Origin: Streptomyces jumonjinensis
GTDB taxonomy: Bacteria > Actinomycetota > Actinomycetes > Streptomycetales > Streptomycetaceae
Assembly (NCBI RefSeq): GCF_009600885.1
Contig: NZ_VCLA01000201.1
Coordinates: 138,811 to 202,810 of the forward strand
Length of the DNA stretch: 64,000 nucleotides
Reading direction: 5' to 3'
The notes below the pieces were generated by a model. It was not told where the DNA came from. It did no database searches and was given only the letters and a program-made list of their open reading frames with translations. The first letter of the stretch is position 1. The number at the start of each line of letters is the position of its first letter. The translations under genes and the position numbers were made by a program. Positions 13,473 to 21,050 of the stretch are shown here, in pieces.

Positions 13473-13503
13473 CCGTGCCCGACTCCCCGCGAGCCGGGCA
13501 CGG
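13473..13503 (+). terminator. 9-bp intercistronic hairpin
   Basis: CCGTGCCCG (13473-13481) pairs with CGGGCACGG (13495-13503). Confidence 0.5.
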
Positions 13504-13527
13504 CCCTCCCAGAAAGCGCACAGCACC

Positions 13528-13830
13528 ATGAATCTCCCGGTGGACGACACCACCCTGGCCGCCTGGGCCTCTCTGCTCGGCCTCACCGAGCAGCAGACCG
13601 CCGACACCCTCACCCACATCGAGGAGACCCTGCGCGTCGGCTACGAGCACCGGCCCGAATCGCTGCGTGAAGCCAGCTTCGAACAGCTCACCAAGGACAT
13701 GGACGCCGAACAGGCGGCCCTGATGTTCCTCATCAGCGGCCTCCGCCGAGCCGGGTACCCCGGTGCCGCGCAAGAGATCGAAATCCGCGGCATCGTCGCC
13801 ACCCTCCGGGACCTCAACCGGGCCGACTGA
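13528..13830 (+). CDS. Small hypothetical helical phage protein
   Basis: One hundred residues from ATG 13528. All visible segments are amphipathic helices (LAAWASLLGLTEQQTADTLT, HIEETLRVGYEH, FEQLTKDMDAEQAALMFLIS, AAQEIEIRGIVATLRDL). The family is not recognised. Acidic composition and the absence of motifs suggest a protein-binding rather than DNA-binding role. It is flanked by gene-end hairpins on both sides. Confidence 0.6.
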   Translation: MNLPVDDTTLAAWASLLGLTEQQTADTLTHIEETLRVGYEHRPESLREASFEQLTKDMDAEQAALMFLISGLRRAGYPGAAQEIEIRGIVATLRDLNRAD

Positions 13831-13851
13831 CCTCCCTCCCCTTCTCCACAC

Positions 13852-13887
13852 GCCGCCCCGGCCGCGCATTGCGCGCACCGGGGCGGC
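13852..13887 (+). terminator. 10-bp intercistronic hairpin before the N6-methylase-like gene
   Basis: GCCGCCCCGG (13852-13861) pairs with CCGGGGCGGC (13878-13887); the loop contains a further GCGC/GCGC. Confidence 0.55.
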
Positions 13888-13920
13888 CCCATGTGCGCCC
13901 GCAGAAAGGATTCCCCTGTC

Positions 13921-14928
13921 GTGACCGACGACTTCTTGCCCCGTGCCGCGACCACGGCCGCCGCACGGCCCGCCCCCTCCTGGGCGAAGAAGCCCCCGCC
14001 CAAGTCCAAAGCCCGTGCCACCGGCAAGATCACCGCCCGGCGCTATGCCGCCCCGCGCGACCCCCACCAGCACGCCCGCAAGATCGCGGACAACGTCCTC
14101 GACGCCTGGTACCAGAACTTCGGCGGCGGCAGCAGCATCGACGTCCCCCTCGGCACCGTCGGCGGACTGTCCCTGCTGCGCAACCTGCCCGGTCTGGCGG
14201 ACTGGGTGCTCAACCTCCAGCCCGAAGAACTCCCGAAGCTCCTCAAGGAGATCTACCTCGGCCACTGGGTCAAGCGCCCCGACCTGATCAACCGCGCGAT
14301 ACGCCTTCACGACTGGGCATGGAACCCCGACCCCGGCAAGCAGCAGCTCCGCGCCGTCCACGCCGTCACCCGCGCGGCCATCAACACCGGGCTGCTCGAA
14401 CTCACCGGCCACGATGACCCCCGGCAATGCTCCGAGGCCGATGTTCTCAGCCCTCTGCTCACCGGCCTGCGACACAAGAGCGACAAGAAGTGGCGCGGCG
14501 AGTACCACACGCCGGCGTGCGTCACCGACCTGATGGCCAACATTCTCGTGGACAAGGACTTCGCCCAACCGGGCAAATCCTTCTGCGAACCGGCCATCGG
14601 CTCCGGCACGATTTTTCGCTCCGTCGCCCAACGCCTGCGCGACCTCGGCCTGAATACACACGACTTCGGCTGGTACGGCAACGACATCGACTCGCTATCC
14701 GCCGGGTGCGCCGCCGTCAACGCGATCATCTGGGACCTCGGCCCCCGCTGCCTCATTGGCTGCGCCGACTCCCTCGCCCCGGACGATCACTACGCCAAGA
14801 CCCGCACCGAAGCGGCCGACGCCTTCGAAGAGCGCGACAAGTACATGGGCGCGGCCAGCAGCATCGTTGCGTTCCGCCGCGCCTTCGACCTGGTCGACCA
14901 GCTCACGTCCCAAGCGAGCGCCGCGTGA
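13921..14928 (+). CDS. N6-adenine methyltransferase-like protein lacking the NPPY motif
   Basis: The protein has 335 residues. GTG 13921 is preferred to ATG 13891 because GAAAGGA precedes it and 13891 lies in the hairpin flank. The N-terminal half is helical. GEYHTPACVTDLMANIL and CEPAIGSGTIFRS (motif I, AdoMet loop), GNDIDSLSAGCAAVNAIIWD and LGPRCLIGCADSLAP follow the order of type I HsdM-like N6-methylases. The catalytic (D/N)PP(Y/F) loop, expected shortly after this point, is absent; a helical C-terminus comes instead. The protein may bind AdoMet or DNA without methylating, or need a partner. It overlaps the next gene by four bases (GTGA). Confidence 0.75.
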   Translation: MTDDFLPRAATTAAARPAPSWAKKPPPKSKARATGKITARRYAAPRDPHQHARKIADNVLDAWYQNFGGGSSIDVPLGTVGGLSLLRNLPGLADWVLNLQPEELPKLLKEIYLGHWVKRPDLINRAIRLHDWAWNPDPGKQQLRAVHAVTRAAINTGLLELTGHDDPRQCSEADVLSPLLTGLRHKSDKKWRGEYHTPACVTDLMANILVDKDFAQPGKSFCEPAIGSGTIFRSVAQRLRDLGLNTHDFGWYGNDIDSLSAGCAAVNAIIWDLGPRCLIGCADSLAPDDHYAKTRTEAADAFEERDKYMGAASSIVAFRRAFDLVDQLTSQASAA

Positions 14929-15446
14929 CCAACTTCGACCGTCCCGGCACCACGCCCATGCCCCGTCGCCGACGCCCGGCCTTCGCCGCGCTCCGCGACG
15001 AGATTGACCTACCACCTCTCGACCACATCGCCCCGACCCTCGACCCGCCCTGGCAGAAGGAGGAGACCGATACCCCCGACAGTAAGGCGGCCTTCCGCCA
15101 CCCCGACGGCCACAGCCTCGGTCTGCGCATCCAGTCCCGCGGCCTCGCCCTCCAGACCTGGATCACCGCAGGCCCTGACCTGCCGCCGATCCCCGAAGGC
15201 GGAACCGACACCGAGCAGGCCGAGGCGCAGGCCGCCCGTGACGCCCGCCTCCAGCCGGGCCGCACCTGGCACGCCGTCCTCAACACACGCGCCAGCAACG
15301 CCCTGGCCACCGACCTTGGCGCGCTCGTACGCGACCGGCTGCTCCCCGCCCTGACGAACAAACCGCGCGGCCTCCCCGCCCCGCCGCCGCCCGCCCGCAT
15401 CGGGCAGCCCGACACCACCACCCAGCAGGAAGGAATCCAGAAGTGA
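14925..15446 (+). CDS. Hypothetical phage protein coupled to the methylase-like gene
   Basis: The protein has 173 residues from GTG 14925, with 4-base overlaps at both ends (GTGA), so the three genes from 13921 to 17092 form a translationally coupled run. I do not recognise it. It has a basic Pro/Arg N-terminus, a central strand-rich part (SLGLRIQSRGLALQTWITAG) that could bind nucleic acid or a partner, and a Pro-rich C-terminus. A role together with the methylase-like or DUF4192 protein is inferred only from coupling. Confidence 0.55.
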   Translation: MTNFDRPGTTPMPRRRRPAFAALRDEIDLPPLDHIAPTLDPPWQKEETDTPDSKAAFRHPDGHSLGLRIQSRGLALQTWITAGPDLPPIPEGGTDTEQAEAQAARDARLQPGRTWHAVLNTRASNALATDLGALVRDRLLPALTNKPRGLPAPPPPARIGQPDTTTQQEGIQK

Positions 15447-17092
15447 GCACCCCCGACAACCCCGTACAGGTCACCACCCTGGCCAATCTCGCCCAGATCC
15501 TGCCGTACCTCCTCGGCCACTATCCGGACGACAGCATCGCCCTCCACGCGCCCGGCCCCAACTTCCACGACGGGCCGAGCATGACGTGCCCCCTGCCCGA
15601 AGACCCCGACGAGTGGCAGGCCACCGCCAGGACCGCCGCCCGCCAGTTCGCCGCCCACGCCCGTGCCCAAGGGCACAACCCCGACCAAGGCGTCATCATC
15701 TATCTCTGCCGCGAGCCGCGCCCCGACCAGACCCCCTGGGACACGGCCGCACTCCTGGCCCCCGTCGCCGACTGGCTCACGACCGCGCTCCACGAGCACC
15801 GCGCCACCGTCCTCCAGACGATCGGGCTCGTCGCCAACCGGTGGTGGGCCTACGAGTGCCCCACCGAAGGGTGCTGCGAGGGTGAACCGCTCCCCTCCCG
15901 TGACGACCCCGCCAGCGTCGCCGCGCAGATGGAGCGCCGCGGCCACACCCCCGGTCCCCGCACCCGCGACATCGTCAAGGAGTTCCGGGCCGCCGACGCC
16001 GCCCCCGGCTTCCTCGGCGACTTGGACGCCGCCGCCTCCCGCTTCAACACCATCACGGCAACCAGCGCCGGACGCGACGCCACCCTCACCACCACCCACG
16101 CCCAGATCGACGCGGCCATGAGCCAGTTCCGCGCCGGAGCGACGGACCTCAACCGCACCCTGACCACGCAGCTCATCGTCGGCCTCCAAGACCACGGGGC
16201 CGTGGAGGCCGGCATGGCCCACGCCGACGACGAGGACCTTCCCCACGCCCGACGCCTGTGGGCCTACCTCGCCCGTCACTGCCCCGAACCGTTCACACAC
16301 GAAGCCGTCCCCGCACTCACGCTGTACGCCTTCGTCGCCTGGCGGCAAGGCGACCTCATCGCGGCCCGCCTCGCCCTGCACGACGCGATCAACACCAACC
16401 CCGACTACGAACTGGCCACCGGCATATACCTCGCCACCATCGACGGAGAAGATCCCCGAGAATTCCTCACCGCCGTCCGCGAAAGCCGCGACCACCACAT
16501 CACACACGTCCACCACGCCGTCCACGTCACGAGCGAGTACCGCCCCCTCACTGACTCCACCGCGGACAGCTACCGCGAAGCCCTCGACGCCGCCACCACC
16601 GACCACGCCACCCGGATCAGCACCGACGACGGACGGCTCCTCGCCCGCTACCGAACCATCGACATCGTCGGCGGAGCCCTGGCCGACTTCCGCAGCGGCC
16701 CCCCGCAGCTCATGGACGAAGTCGCCGCCCACATCATCCTCGGCCTTCAGGATCGCGAGACCCGGGACGCAGCTATGTCCACCGGAGACGAAGACGACCT
16801 CCGCACAGAGCGGCAGCTGTGGGGCTACCTCGCCCGACGCTGTGTACCGCCGCACACCGACAAGACCCCGCCGCTCCTCACCCTCCTCGGCTGGGTCGCC
16901 TGGCGACAGGGCGACACGGTCACCGCCAGCCACGCCTTCTCGGACGCGCTCGACATCGACCCCGGCTACCTGCTCGCCGATCTGCTGCTCGACGGCGTCC
17001 GAGGCGAGCGCGACCCGGCCCCGGTCCTCGCGACCTACCGCGAGGCAGCACAGCGGTTCGCCGCGGGCCGGGCTGACCTCGACAACCTCTGA
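15443..17092 (+). CDS. DUF4192-type protein with a duplicated C-terminal module
   Basis: The protein has 549 residues. The N-terminal part (PVQVTTLANLAQILPYLLGHYPDDSIALH) and the VNRWWAYEC-like segment (ANRWWAYECPTEGCCEG) match the DUF4192 family common in actinobacteria, whose function is not established. The family normally ends with one helical module. Here it occurs twice: LWAYLARHCPEPF with YAFVAWRQGDLIAARLALHD and INTNPDYELA (about 270-330), and LWGYLARRCVPPH with LGWVAWRQGDTVTASHAFSD and LDIDPGYLLA (about 455-515). The repeat units look TPR-like. GTG 15443 overlaps the previous stop. Confidence 0.8.
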   Translation: MSTPDNPVQVTTLANLAQILPYLLGHYPDDSIALHAPGPNFHDGPSMTCPLPEDPDEWQATARTAARQFAAHARAQGHNPDQGVIIYLCREPRPDQTPWDTAALLAPVADWLTTALHEHRATVLQTIGLVANRWWAYECPTEGCCEGEPLPSRDDPASVAAQMERRGHTPGPRTRDIVKEFRAADAAPGFLGDLDAAASRFNTITATSAGRDATLTTTHAQIDAAMSQFRAGATDLNRTLTTQLIVGLQDHGAVEAGMAHADDEDLPHARRLWAYLARHCPEPFTHEAVPALTLYAFVAWRQGDLIAARLALHDAINTNPDYELATGIYLATIDGEDPREFLTAVRESRDHHITHVHHAVHVTSEYRPLTDSTADSYREALDAATTDHATRISTDDGRLLARYRTIDIVGGALADFRSGPPQLMDEVAAHIILGLQDRETRDAAMSTGDEDDLRTERQLWGYLARRCVPPHTDKTPPLLTLLGWVAWRQGDTVTASHAFSDALDIDPGYLLADLLLDGVRGERDPAPVLATYREAAQRFAAGRADLDNL

Positions 17093-17098
17093 CACCAC

Positions 17099-17128
17099 GG
17101 CGGCCCCGGCAGCTTCGCCGGGGCCGCC
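17099..17128 (+). terminator. 12-bp intercistronic hairpin after the DUF4192 gene
   Basis: GGCGGCCCCGGC (17099-17110) pairs with GCCGGGGCCGCC (17117-17128). CACCTGGAGACACCTC, a degenerate relative of the start-associated sequence, follows before ATG 17147. Confidence 0.6.
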
Positions 17129-17146
17129 CCCACCTGGAGACACCTC

Positions 17147-17728
17147 ATGTCCACCTCTCCCGACGGACCCCGCGGTGCCGTCGCCCGGCACACCGCCTAC
17201 CTGCCCGCGTTCTGGGACAAGTCCACGAACTCCCGCCCGATCTGGCGCATCGACTGGGGGCACCCCGGCTTCACACACCGCACCCCGCCCGAGGCCACTC
17301 CCGACCACCAGCCCACAGCACTCACCCGCTCATGGGAACAGCCGGCGCCCGACGGCTCCGGCGAAACCTGGCACCACCTCCACCGTGGGGCCTGCCTGGG
17401 CTGCCCGTGGGAGGGCCCCGACCGGCGCCGCGCGGACGAAGCCGTCGAGGACGCCCACGACCACACCCACCCCGGCTGGCACACGCTCCCGGCCGTACCC
17501 GAACGCCAGGGCCGGGGCTGGCTCACCCACATCCAGCATCTCTACCCGGACGGCTGGTTCGACCGAGGCGGCCCCATCCGCACCCTGCGCACCGGAATCG
17601 AGAAGCGGCACAGGCCCGGAGCAGCCCCGGGCGGCGGGTACGACATCGCCGTCCGCCCCACGAAGAGGTCCCCCAACCCAGTGGTCTTCCTGTCCCTGCC
17701 ACTGGACAACGCCGAGGAGGCAGCATGA
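17147..17728 (+). CDS. DUF6349-like hypothetical protein
   Basis: The protein has 193 residues. The run IDWGHPGFTHRTPPEATPDH, TWHHLHRGACLGCPWEGPDR, EAVEDAHDHTHPGWHTLPAV resembles a Streptomyces family I recall as DUF6349. The CLGC pair with nearby His residues could bind zinc. The C-terminal half (RGWLTHIQHLYPDGWFDRGG onward) is unassigned. The ATG of the next gene overlaps its stop. Confidence 0.6.
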   Translation: MSTSPDGPRGAVARHTAYLPAFWDKSTNSRPIWRIDWGHPGFTHRTPPEATPDHQPTALTRSWEQPAPDGSGETWHHLHRGACLGCPWEGPDRRRADEAVEDAHDHTHPGWHTLPAVPERQGRGWLTHIQHLYPDGWFDRGGPIRTLRTGIEKRHRPGAAPGGGYDIAVRPTKRSPNPVVFLSLPLDNAEEAA

Positions 17729-18240
17729 ACGGCCAAGAGGCCGTCACCTGGCTCCGCCCCGAGTTTCAAGGGCGGGAAGACGAACTCGTCAACCTCGCGG
17801 CAGCCGCCCAACTCGTCGGTGTCAGCCGCTCAACCGTCAGCAACTGGTCGAAACGCCACCGCAACTTCCCCAAGATCGCACTGCTCACAGGCATCGGAGT
17901 GCGGCGTAACAAGCACGTTCCACGGGACGAGTTCCTGGACTTCGCGCGGATCCAGTTGCGTAAAAAGCGCGGCCCCGGCCCTGCGGCCAAGACCAGGCGG
18001 CCAGCAGCCCAACGCCGGGCCGACGATGTCGCGTACGCCGAGCGACAGATCACCCGGCTCTCTGACCTGGAGCAGCGGCAGGCAGCAGCACTCGCCAGAA
18101 CCCGCAGGGACCTGAAGCAGCACCAGGCACGCCTGGAACGAGCCCGGCGACTCCTGGCCGCAGAGGTCGCGGCTGTGCGTGAGCTCGACCAAGGGCAAGG
18201 CTCGGACGGAGTTGTTCCGAACGGAGACGAGACGGACTAG
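17725..18240 (+). CDS. Helix-turn-helix protein with long coiled-coil tail
   Basis: The protein has 171 residues, with start overlapping the previous stop (ATGA). Residues about 20-75 (LVNLAAAAQLVGVSRSTVSN, WSKRHRNFPKIA, RRNKHVPRDEFLDFARIQLR) form a MerR/excisionase-like helix-turn-helix with a wing. Residues about 105-160 are Glu/Arg/Leu/Ala rich and heptad-like (ERQITRLSDLEQRQAAALAR), indicating dimerisation. As the last gene before the attachment site it could be an excisionase, a repressor or a partition-like protein. The size and coiled coil argue against a simple Xis. Confidence 0.65.
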   Translation: MNGQEAVTWLRPEFQGREDELVNLAAAAQLVGVSRSTVSNWSKRHRNFPKIALLTGIGVRRNKHVPRDEFLDFARIQLRKKRGPGPAAKTRRPAAQRRADDVAYAERQITRLSDLEQRQAAALARTRRDLKQHQARLERARRLLAAEVAAVRELDQGQGSDGVVPNGDETD

Positions 18241-18569
18241 CCTGTGATCAGACGGCTGACCAGGTGAAATGCCGTACGGCTCCACCCCCGGGCACAGGGG
18301 GCATGAGCCCGCTTCGCCGGTAAGGGACTCCGCTGCCCGCAAGTTCGAAACCTCGGCTTCCCCTGCTGCGCGACCTGCGACTATCCCGGCAGTCCTCCCA
18401 GGTGACTCCTCCGGGAGGAATCTCGGGGGACTGTCAGGGGACACGCAGGGGACGGAAGGACCGGGAAGGACCAGGAAAGCCGGTGCAGGGCCAGACTGGT
18501 TTCACTCCGCTGACCTGCGAATATGGGAAGATCAAGGCAAGATTGGGAAGCGGCCGGAATGATCGAAAA
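18241..18569. other. Noncoding attachment-site arm
   Basis: No convincing gene lies in these 329 bases between the last prophage gene and the tRNA fragment. The content is the phased direct repeats at 18426-18472 and several short inverted repeats. No integrase or excisionase fragment is readable in any frame. Confidence 0.6.
18426..18472 (+). repeat. Phased direct repeats, possible integrase arm sites
   Basis: GGGGAC at 18426, 18437 and 18448 (11-base period), then GGAAGGACC at 18454 and 18464 (10-base period). Helically phased direct repeats about 100 bases from the crossover are typical of arm-type integrase or excisionase sites in phage attachment regions. Confidence 0.45.
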
Positions 18570-18614
18570 GGACTCATAATCCGTCGGCCGTGGGTTCGAG
18601 TCCCACCCGCCCCA
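18570..18614 (+). other. Right attachment site: 3' half of tRNA-Met(CAT)
   Basis: From the anticodon arm onward the sequence fits a tRNA exactly: loop CTCATAA with anticodon CAT (18575-18577), stem TCCGT, variable loop CGGCC, T arm GTGGG-TTCGAGT-CCCAC (18590-18606), acceptor strand CCGCCCC and discriminator A (18614), without encoded CCA. The 5' side has no D arm or matching GGGGCGG acceptor, so this is a displaced 3' end. Integration into tRNA genes by tyrosine recombinases leaves exactly this, with the intact tRNA at the other end of the element (left of the window). Sequence identity probably begins at the anticodon stem. Confidence 0.85.
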
Positions 18615-18973
18615 CCTCGGGCCCCGTGCGCAGAATCGTTCCTAGCAGCAGGAGCGGCTCCGCGCGCGGGACGAGGTGCGGGAGCGCGCCGAGTCGTCGA
18701 TCATCCACTCGCCCGGCGGACCGTCATCCGGTCCCGGCGAGGTGCCCCGCGTCCCTCCGAGGCGCGGTCCGAGGACGGAGCCCGTCCGCCCGTGCGGCGG
18801 GGGCGTCGAGCGCGCGGGGTGCACCGGAAGGGCTTCACTCACGCGAGTGAGGCCATGGGTACGCCCATCACACCGCCCCTGGCCGTCACATCACCCCCGG
18901 CCGTCACATCGCCCCCTGCCCGGCCCTGGTTCCGCCCCTTGTCGGCGGGCTCAGGCGGGCTCAGTCGGCGGGC
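18615..18973. other. Chromosomal noncoding stretch right of the prophage
   Basis: I see no supported gene. It contains a CTCACGCGAGTGAG palindrome (about 18838-18851) and a direct repeat GGCCGTCACATC (18881 and 18899). The long open frames here have no ribosome sites and atypical composition. Confidence 0.55.
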
Positions 18974-20095
18974 TCAGGGAAAGACGGCGTCCCGGAAGAG
19001 ACGCCGTCCCGCGCGGATCACGGGCTGGCGGTGGGTGGGGGTGGTGTTGGCGACGATGGCGATCCCGGCTCCCGCGTCGGGGCTGAAACCGGCGAAGGCG
19101 GTGAACCCCGAGGTGCCTCCCGTGTGCCAGATCAGGGTGCGGCCCCTGACCTCGCGGATGTCCCAGCCCAGCCCCTTGTGGCCCGGGCCGCGCCCGCAGG
19201 GGTACCACGGCTCCCGTACGGCGGCCAGCGCGTGGGCCAGCGGGCCGGGGGCCGAGGCGGGATTCAGCAGCGCCTGGAGATAGCGCAGCAGATCGGCGGC
19301 GGAGGAGTAGAGGGCCCCGGCGCCGGAGAGGGCGTCGAAACGCCAGTGCGGCACGGCCCGGCCGCGACGGTGCCCGGTGGCGGCGCGGCCGGTCAGCACC
19401 TCGGCGGTGGGGACACAGGTGTCGCGCATCCCCAGCGGGCCGAGCACCCGCGCGGTGAGCAGCTCCGGGTAGGGAGCGCCGGCCGCGTTGGCGAGGAGCT
19501 GGCCGAGCAGACCGACGCCGAAGGTCGAGTAGCGCACTCTCCGCGGCCGGTCGCCCGGACGCAGCCGGGCGGTGGCCCGGTAGAGGTCTTCGAGCCGGTA
19601 GCGGGCGTAGGGATCGGTACGCCACTGCCGCAGCCCGCGCCGGTAGAGATTGCGGGGCAGCCGGGGCAGCCCCCCGGTGTGCGTGGCGAGGTCGGCGAGG
19701 GTGATGGCGGCCCCACCCGGCCGGGGCGCCGCCTCGCGCGGAAGGTGCGCCTCGATCGGATCGTCGTAGGCGACGGCGCCGGTGGCGGCCATCTCGGCGA
19801 GCAGCAGAGCGGTGAGGGTCTTGGTGAGCGACCCCACGGCGAACAGGGTGTCGGGCCCGGCGGGCACCGGGCGCTGACCGGGGCCGGGGCCGGAGCCGGG
19901 GCTGGGATCGGGGCCGGGGCCGGAGCCGGGGCCGGGGTCGGCACCGGGACCGGTTCGGGTGAGGTGGCCGGCCGCGGCGGCCGTGCGGTCGGCGCCCCGG
20001 ACGACCGCCCCGGCGGCGGCGGGGATGTGCTCGTCGTCGAGGAGCGTCCGGATGCCGTCGTCGAGCAGGGCGGCGGCCGTGGAGGCGTCGCTCAT
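18974..20095 (-). CDS. Serine hydrolase of the class C beta-lactamase/penicillin-binding family
   Basis: The protein (373 residues) has the three family motifs: SLTK (nucleophile Ser and Lys) in LFAVGSLTKTLTALLLAEM, YST in RYSTFGVGLLGQL, and HTGGTSG near residue 340. Such enzymes hydrolyse or transfer peptides and esters. A Gly/Pro repeat (GADPGPGSGPGPDPSPGSGP) is inserted after residue 45. No signal peptide is obvious, so it may be cytoplasmic. ATG 20095 overlaps the stop of the DUF6895-type gene (ATGA), making it the last gene of the four-gene peptide operon. It could mature or detoxify the peptide product, but this is inferred only from coupling. Confidence 0.82.
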   Translation of the reverse strand: MSDASTAAALLDDGIRTLLDDEHIPAAAGAVVRGADRTAAAAGHLTRTGPGADPGPGSGPGPDPSPGSGPGPGQRPVPAGPDTLFAVGSLTKTLTALLLAEMAATGAVAYDDPIEAHLPREAAPRPGGAAITLADLATHTGGLPRLPRNLYRRGLRQWRTDPYARYRLEDLYRATARLRPGDRPRRVRYSTFGVGLLGQLLANAAGAPYPELLTARVLGPLGMRDTCVPTAEVLTGRAATGHRRGRAVPHWRFDALSGAGALYSSAADLLRYLQALLNPASAPGPLAHALAAVREPWYPCGRGPGHKGLGWDIREVRGRTLIWHTGGTSGFTAFAGFSPDAGAGIAIVANTTPTHRQPVIRAGRRLFRDAVFP

Positions 20096-21021
20096 GAGGC
20101 GTTTCCCGTCCCCGCGGCGGTGAGCGTCAGCGCCCGGGAGACGGCCAGGGTGCCCGTGCCGGCGGCGCCGATGGTGGGGTGGTGATGGTTGAGCCAGGCG
20201 TACTCGGGCTCGGCGGGCGGCACGGTCAGCCCGTTGGGGACCATGCCGTCGTCCCGCTGGGCCTGAGCGACGAGCTCCCATACGTGGGGGAAGAAGAGCG
20301 GGCTCTTCAGACAGGTGCCCACGACGAGGAATTCGAGGAGGAGATCCCAGAAGCGGGTCTCTGCGAAGACCTCCACCCAGACCGGCAGCCAGAGCCGGAG
20401 ATACTCCTGGAGGTGCTCGGGCAGCCCGTCGGGATCGCTTCCGTAGTCCGTCAGATGGAAGACGGTGTGGGTGACCCCGTACGCGTTGTTGACGTCCAGC
20501 ATCCAGGGCTCGGGGGTGCCGCCGAGCCAGGTCTGCTCGATCAGGGCGTCCACGTCGTCCAGCACGGGCAGCCCGATCCGCCGGGCCGAGGCCACGAGCG
20601 CGAGCCGGCGGTTGGGCACATGCTCGGTCACCCGGGACGCCCGCAGACCGGTGAGATGCGCGGTCAGCCCGTCCAGCGCGGCATGGCGGTACCCGGCGGC
20701 GGCGAACAGGGCGTACATCTCCATGGGGTGGGTGGCCGCGGGGGTGTGGGTCTGGAGCCGGTAGAGCATGTCCCCTTCCTTGAACTGCCGCCAGGCGTAG
20801 TCCAGCAGCGACTCGGCGGTGGCCGCGCACTGTCTCCCGGCGACCGCCTCCCGGTGCACCATCCCCGCCGCCAGGGTCAGTTCGCTCAGTGATTTCAGCG
20901 CGTTGCCGTCGATCTCGTGCTCGGGCACATCGGGGAGCGCGAACTCGCCGCGCATGCGCCCCAGCCACTCCACGGCCCCCTCGCTGACCCGGCGGGCCAG
21001 GCGTACCGCCTCGGTGTCCAT
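20092..21021 (-). CDS. DUF6895-type all-helical protein
   Basis: The protein (309 residues) starts at ATG 21021 after GGAGAGGAG. The sequence is a chain of helix pairs (EWLGRMRGEFAL, NALKSLSELTLAAGMVHREA, LLDYAWRQFKEGDMLYRLQT, MEMYALFAAAGYRHAALDGL, NNAYGVTHTVFHLTDYG, RFWDLLLEFLVVGTCLKSPL, YAWLNHHHPTIGAAGTG) as expected of an alpha/alpha toroid. It resembles a Streptomyces family I recall as DUF6895. Conserved-looking Asn-Asn, His-Thr and a late His-His-His-Pro motif could line an active site or bind metal. The function is unknown. It is coupled to the serine hydrolase and follows the 244-residue gene by 29 bases. Confidence 0.65.
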   Translation of the reverse strand: MDTEAVRLARRVSEGAVEWLGRMRGEFALPDVPEHEIDGNALKSLSELTLAAGMVHREAVAGRQCAATAESLLDYAWRQFKEGDMLYRLQTHTPAATHPMEMYALFAAAGYRHAALDGLTAHLTGLRASRVTEHVPNRRLALVASARRIGLPVLDDVDALIEQTWLGGTPEPWMLDVNNAYGVTHTVFHLTDYGSDPDGLPEHLQEYLRLWLPVWVEVFAETRFWDLLLEFLVVGTCLKSPLFFPHVWELVAQAQRDDGMVPNGLTVPPAEPEYAWLNHHHPTIGAAGTGTLAVSRALTLTAAGTGNAS

Positions 21022-21050
21022 GGCGTCTCCTCTCCGGTCGGTCAGAACGC

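Noticed and set aside
14903..17308. An 801-codon open frame on the minus strand
   Set aside because: It is antisense to the DUF4192 run; composition is Gly/Val/Arg-rich with no motif.
18280..18400. A second tRNA-like stretch containing GTTCGAA
   Set aside because: Neither the T stem nor the D stem can be paired at the right distances, although a short CAGGGG/CCCCTG pairing exists.
1..18614. The element as an integrative conjugative element
   Set aside because: There is no TraB/FtsK-type translocase or RepSA gene, whereas endolysin, holin and Bet/exonuclease genes are present; a prophage fits better, though the left part is unseen.
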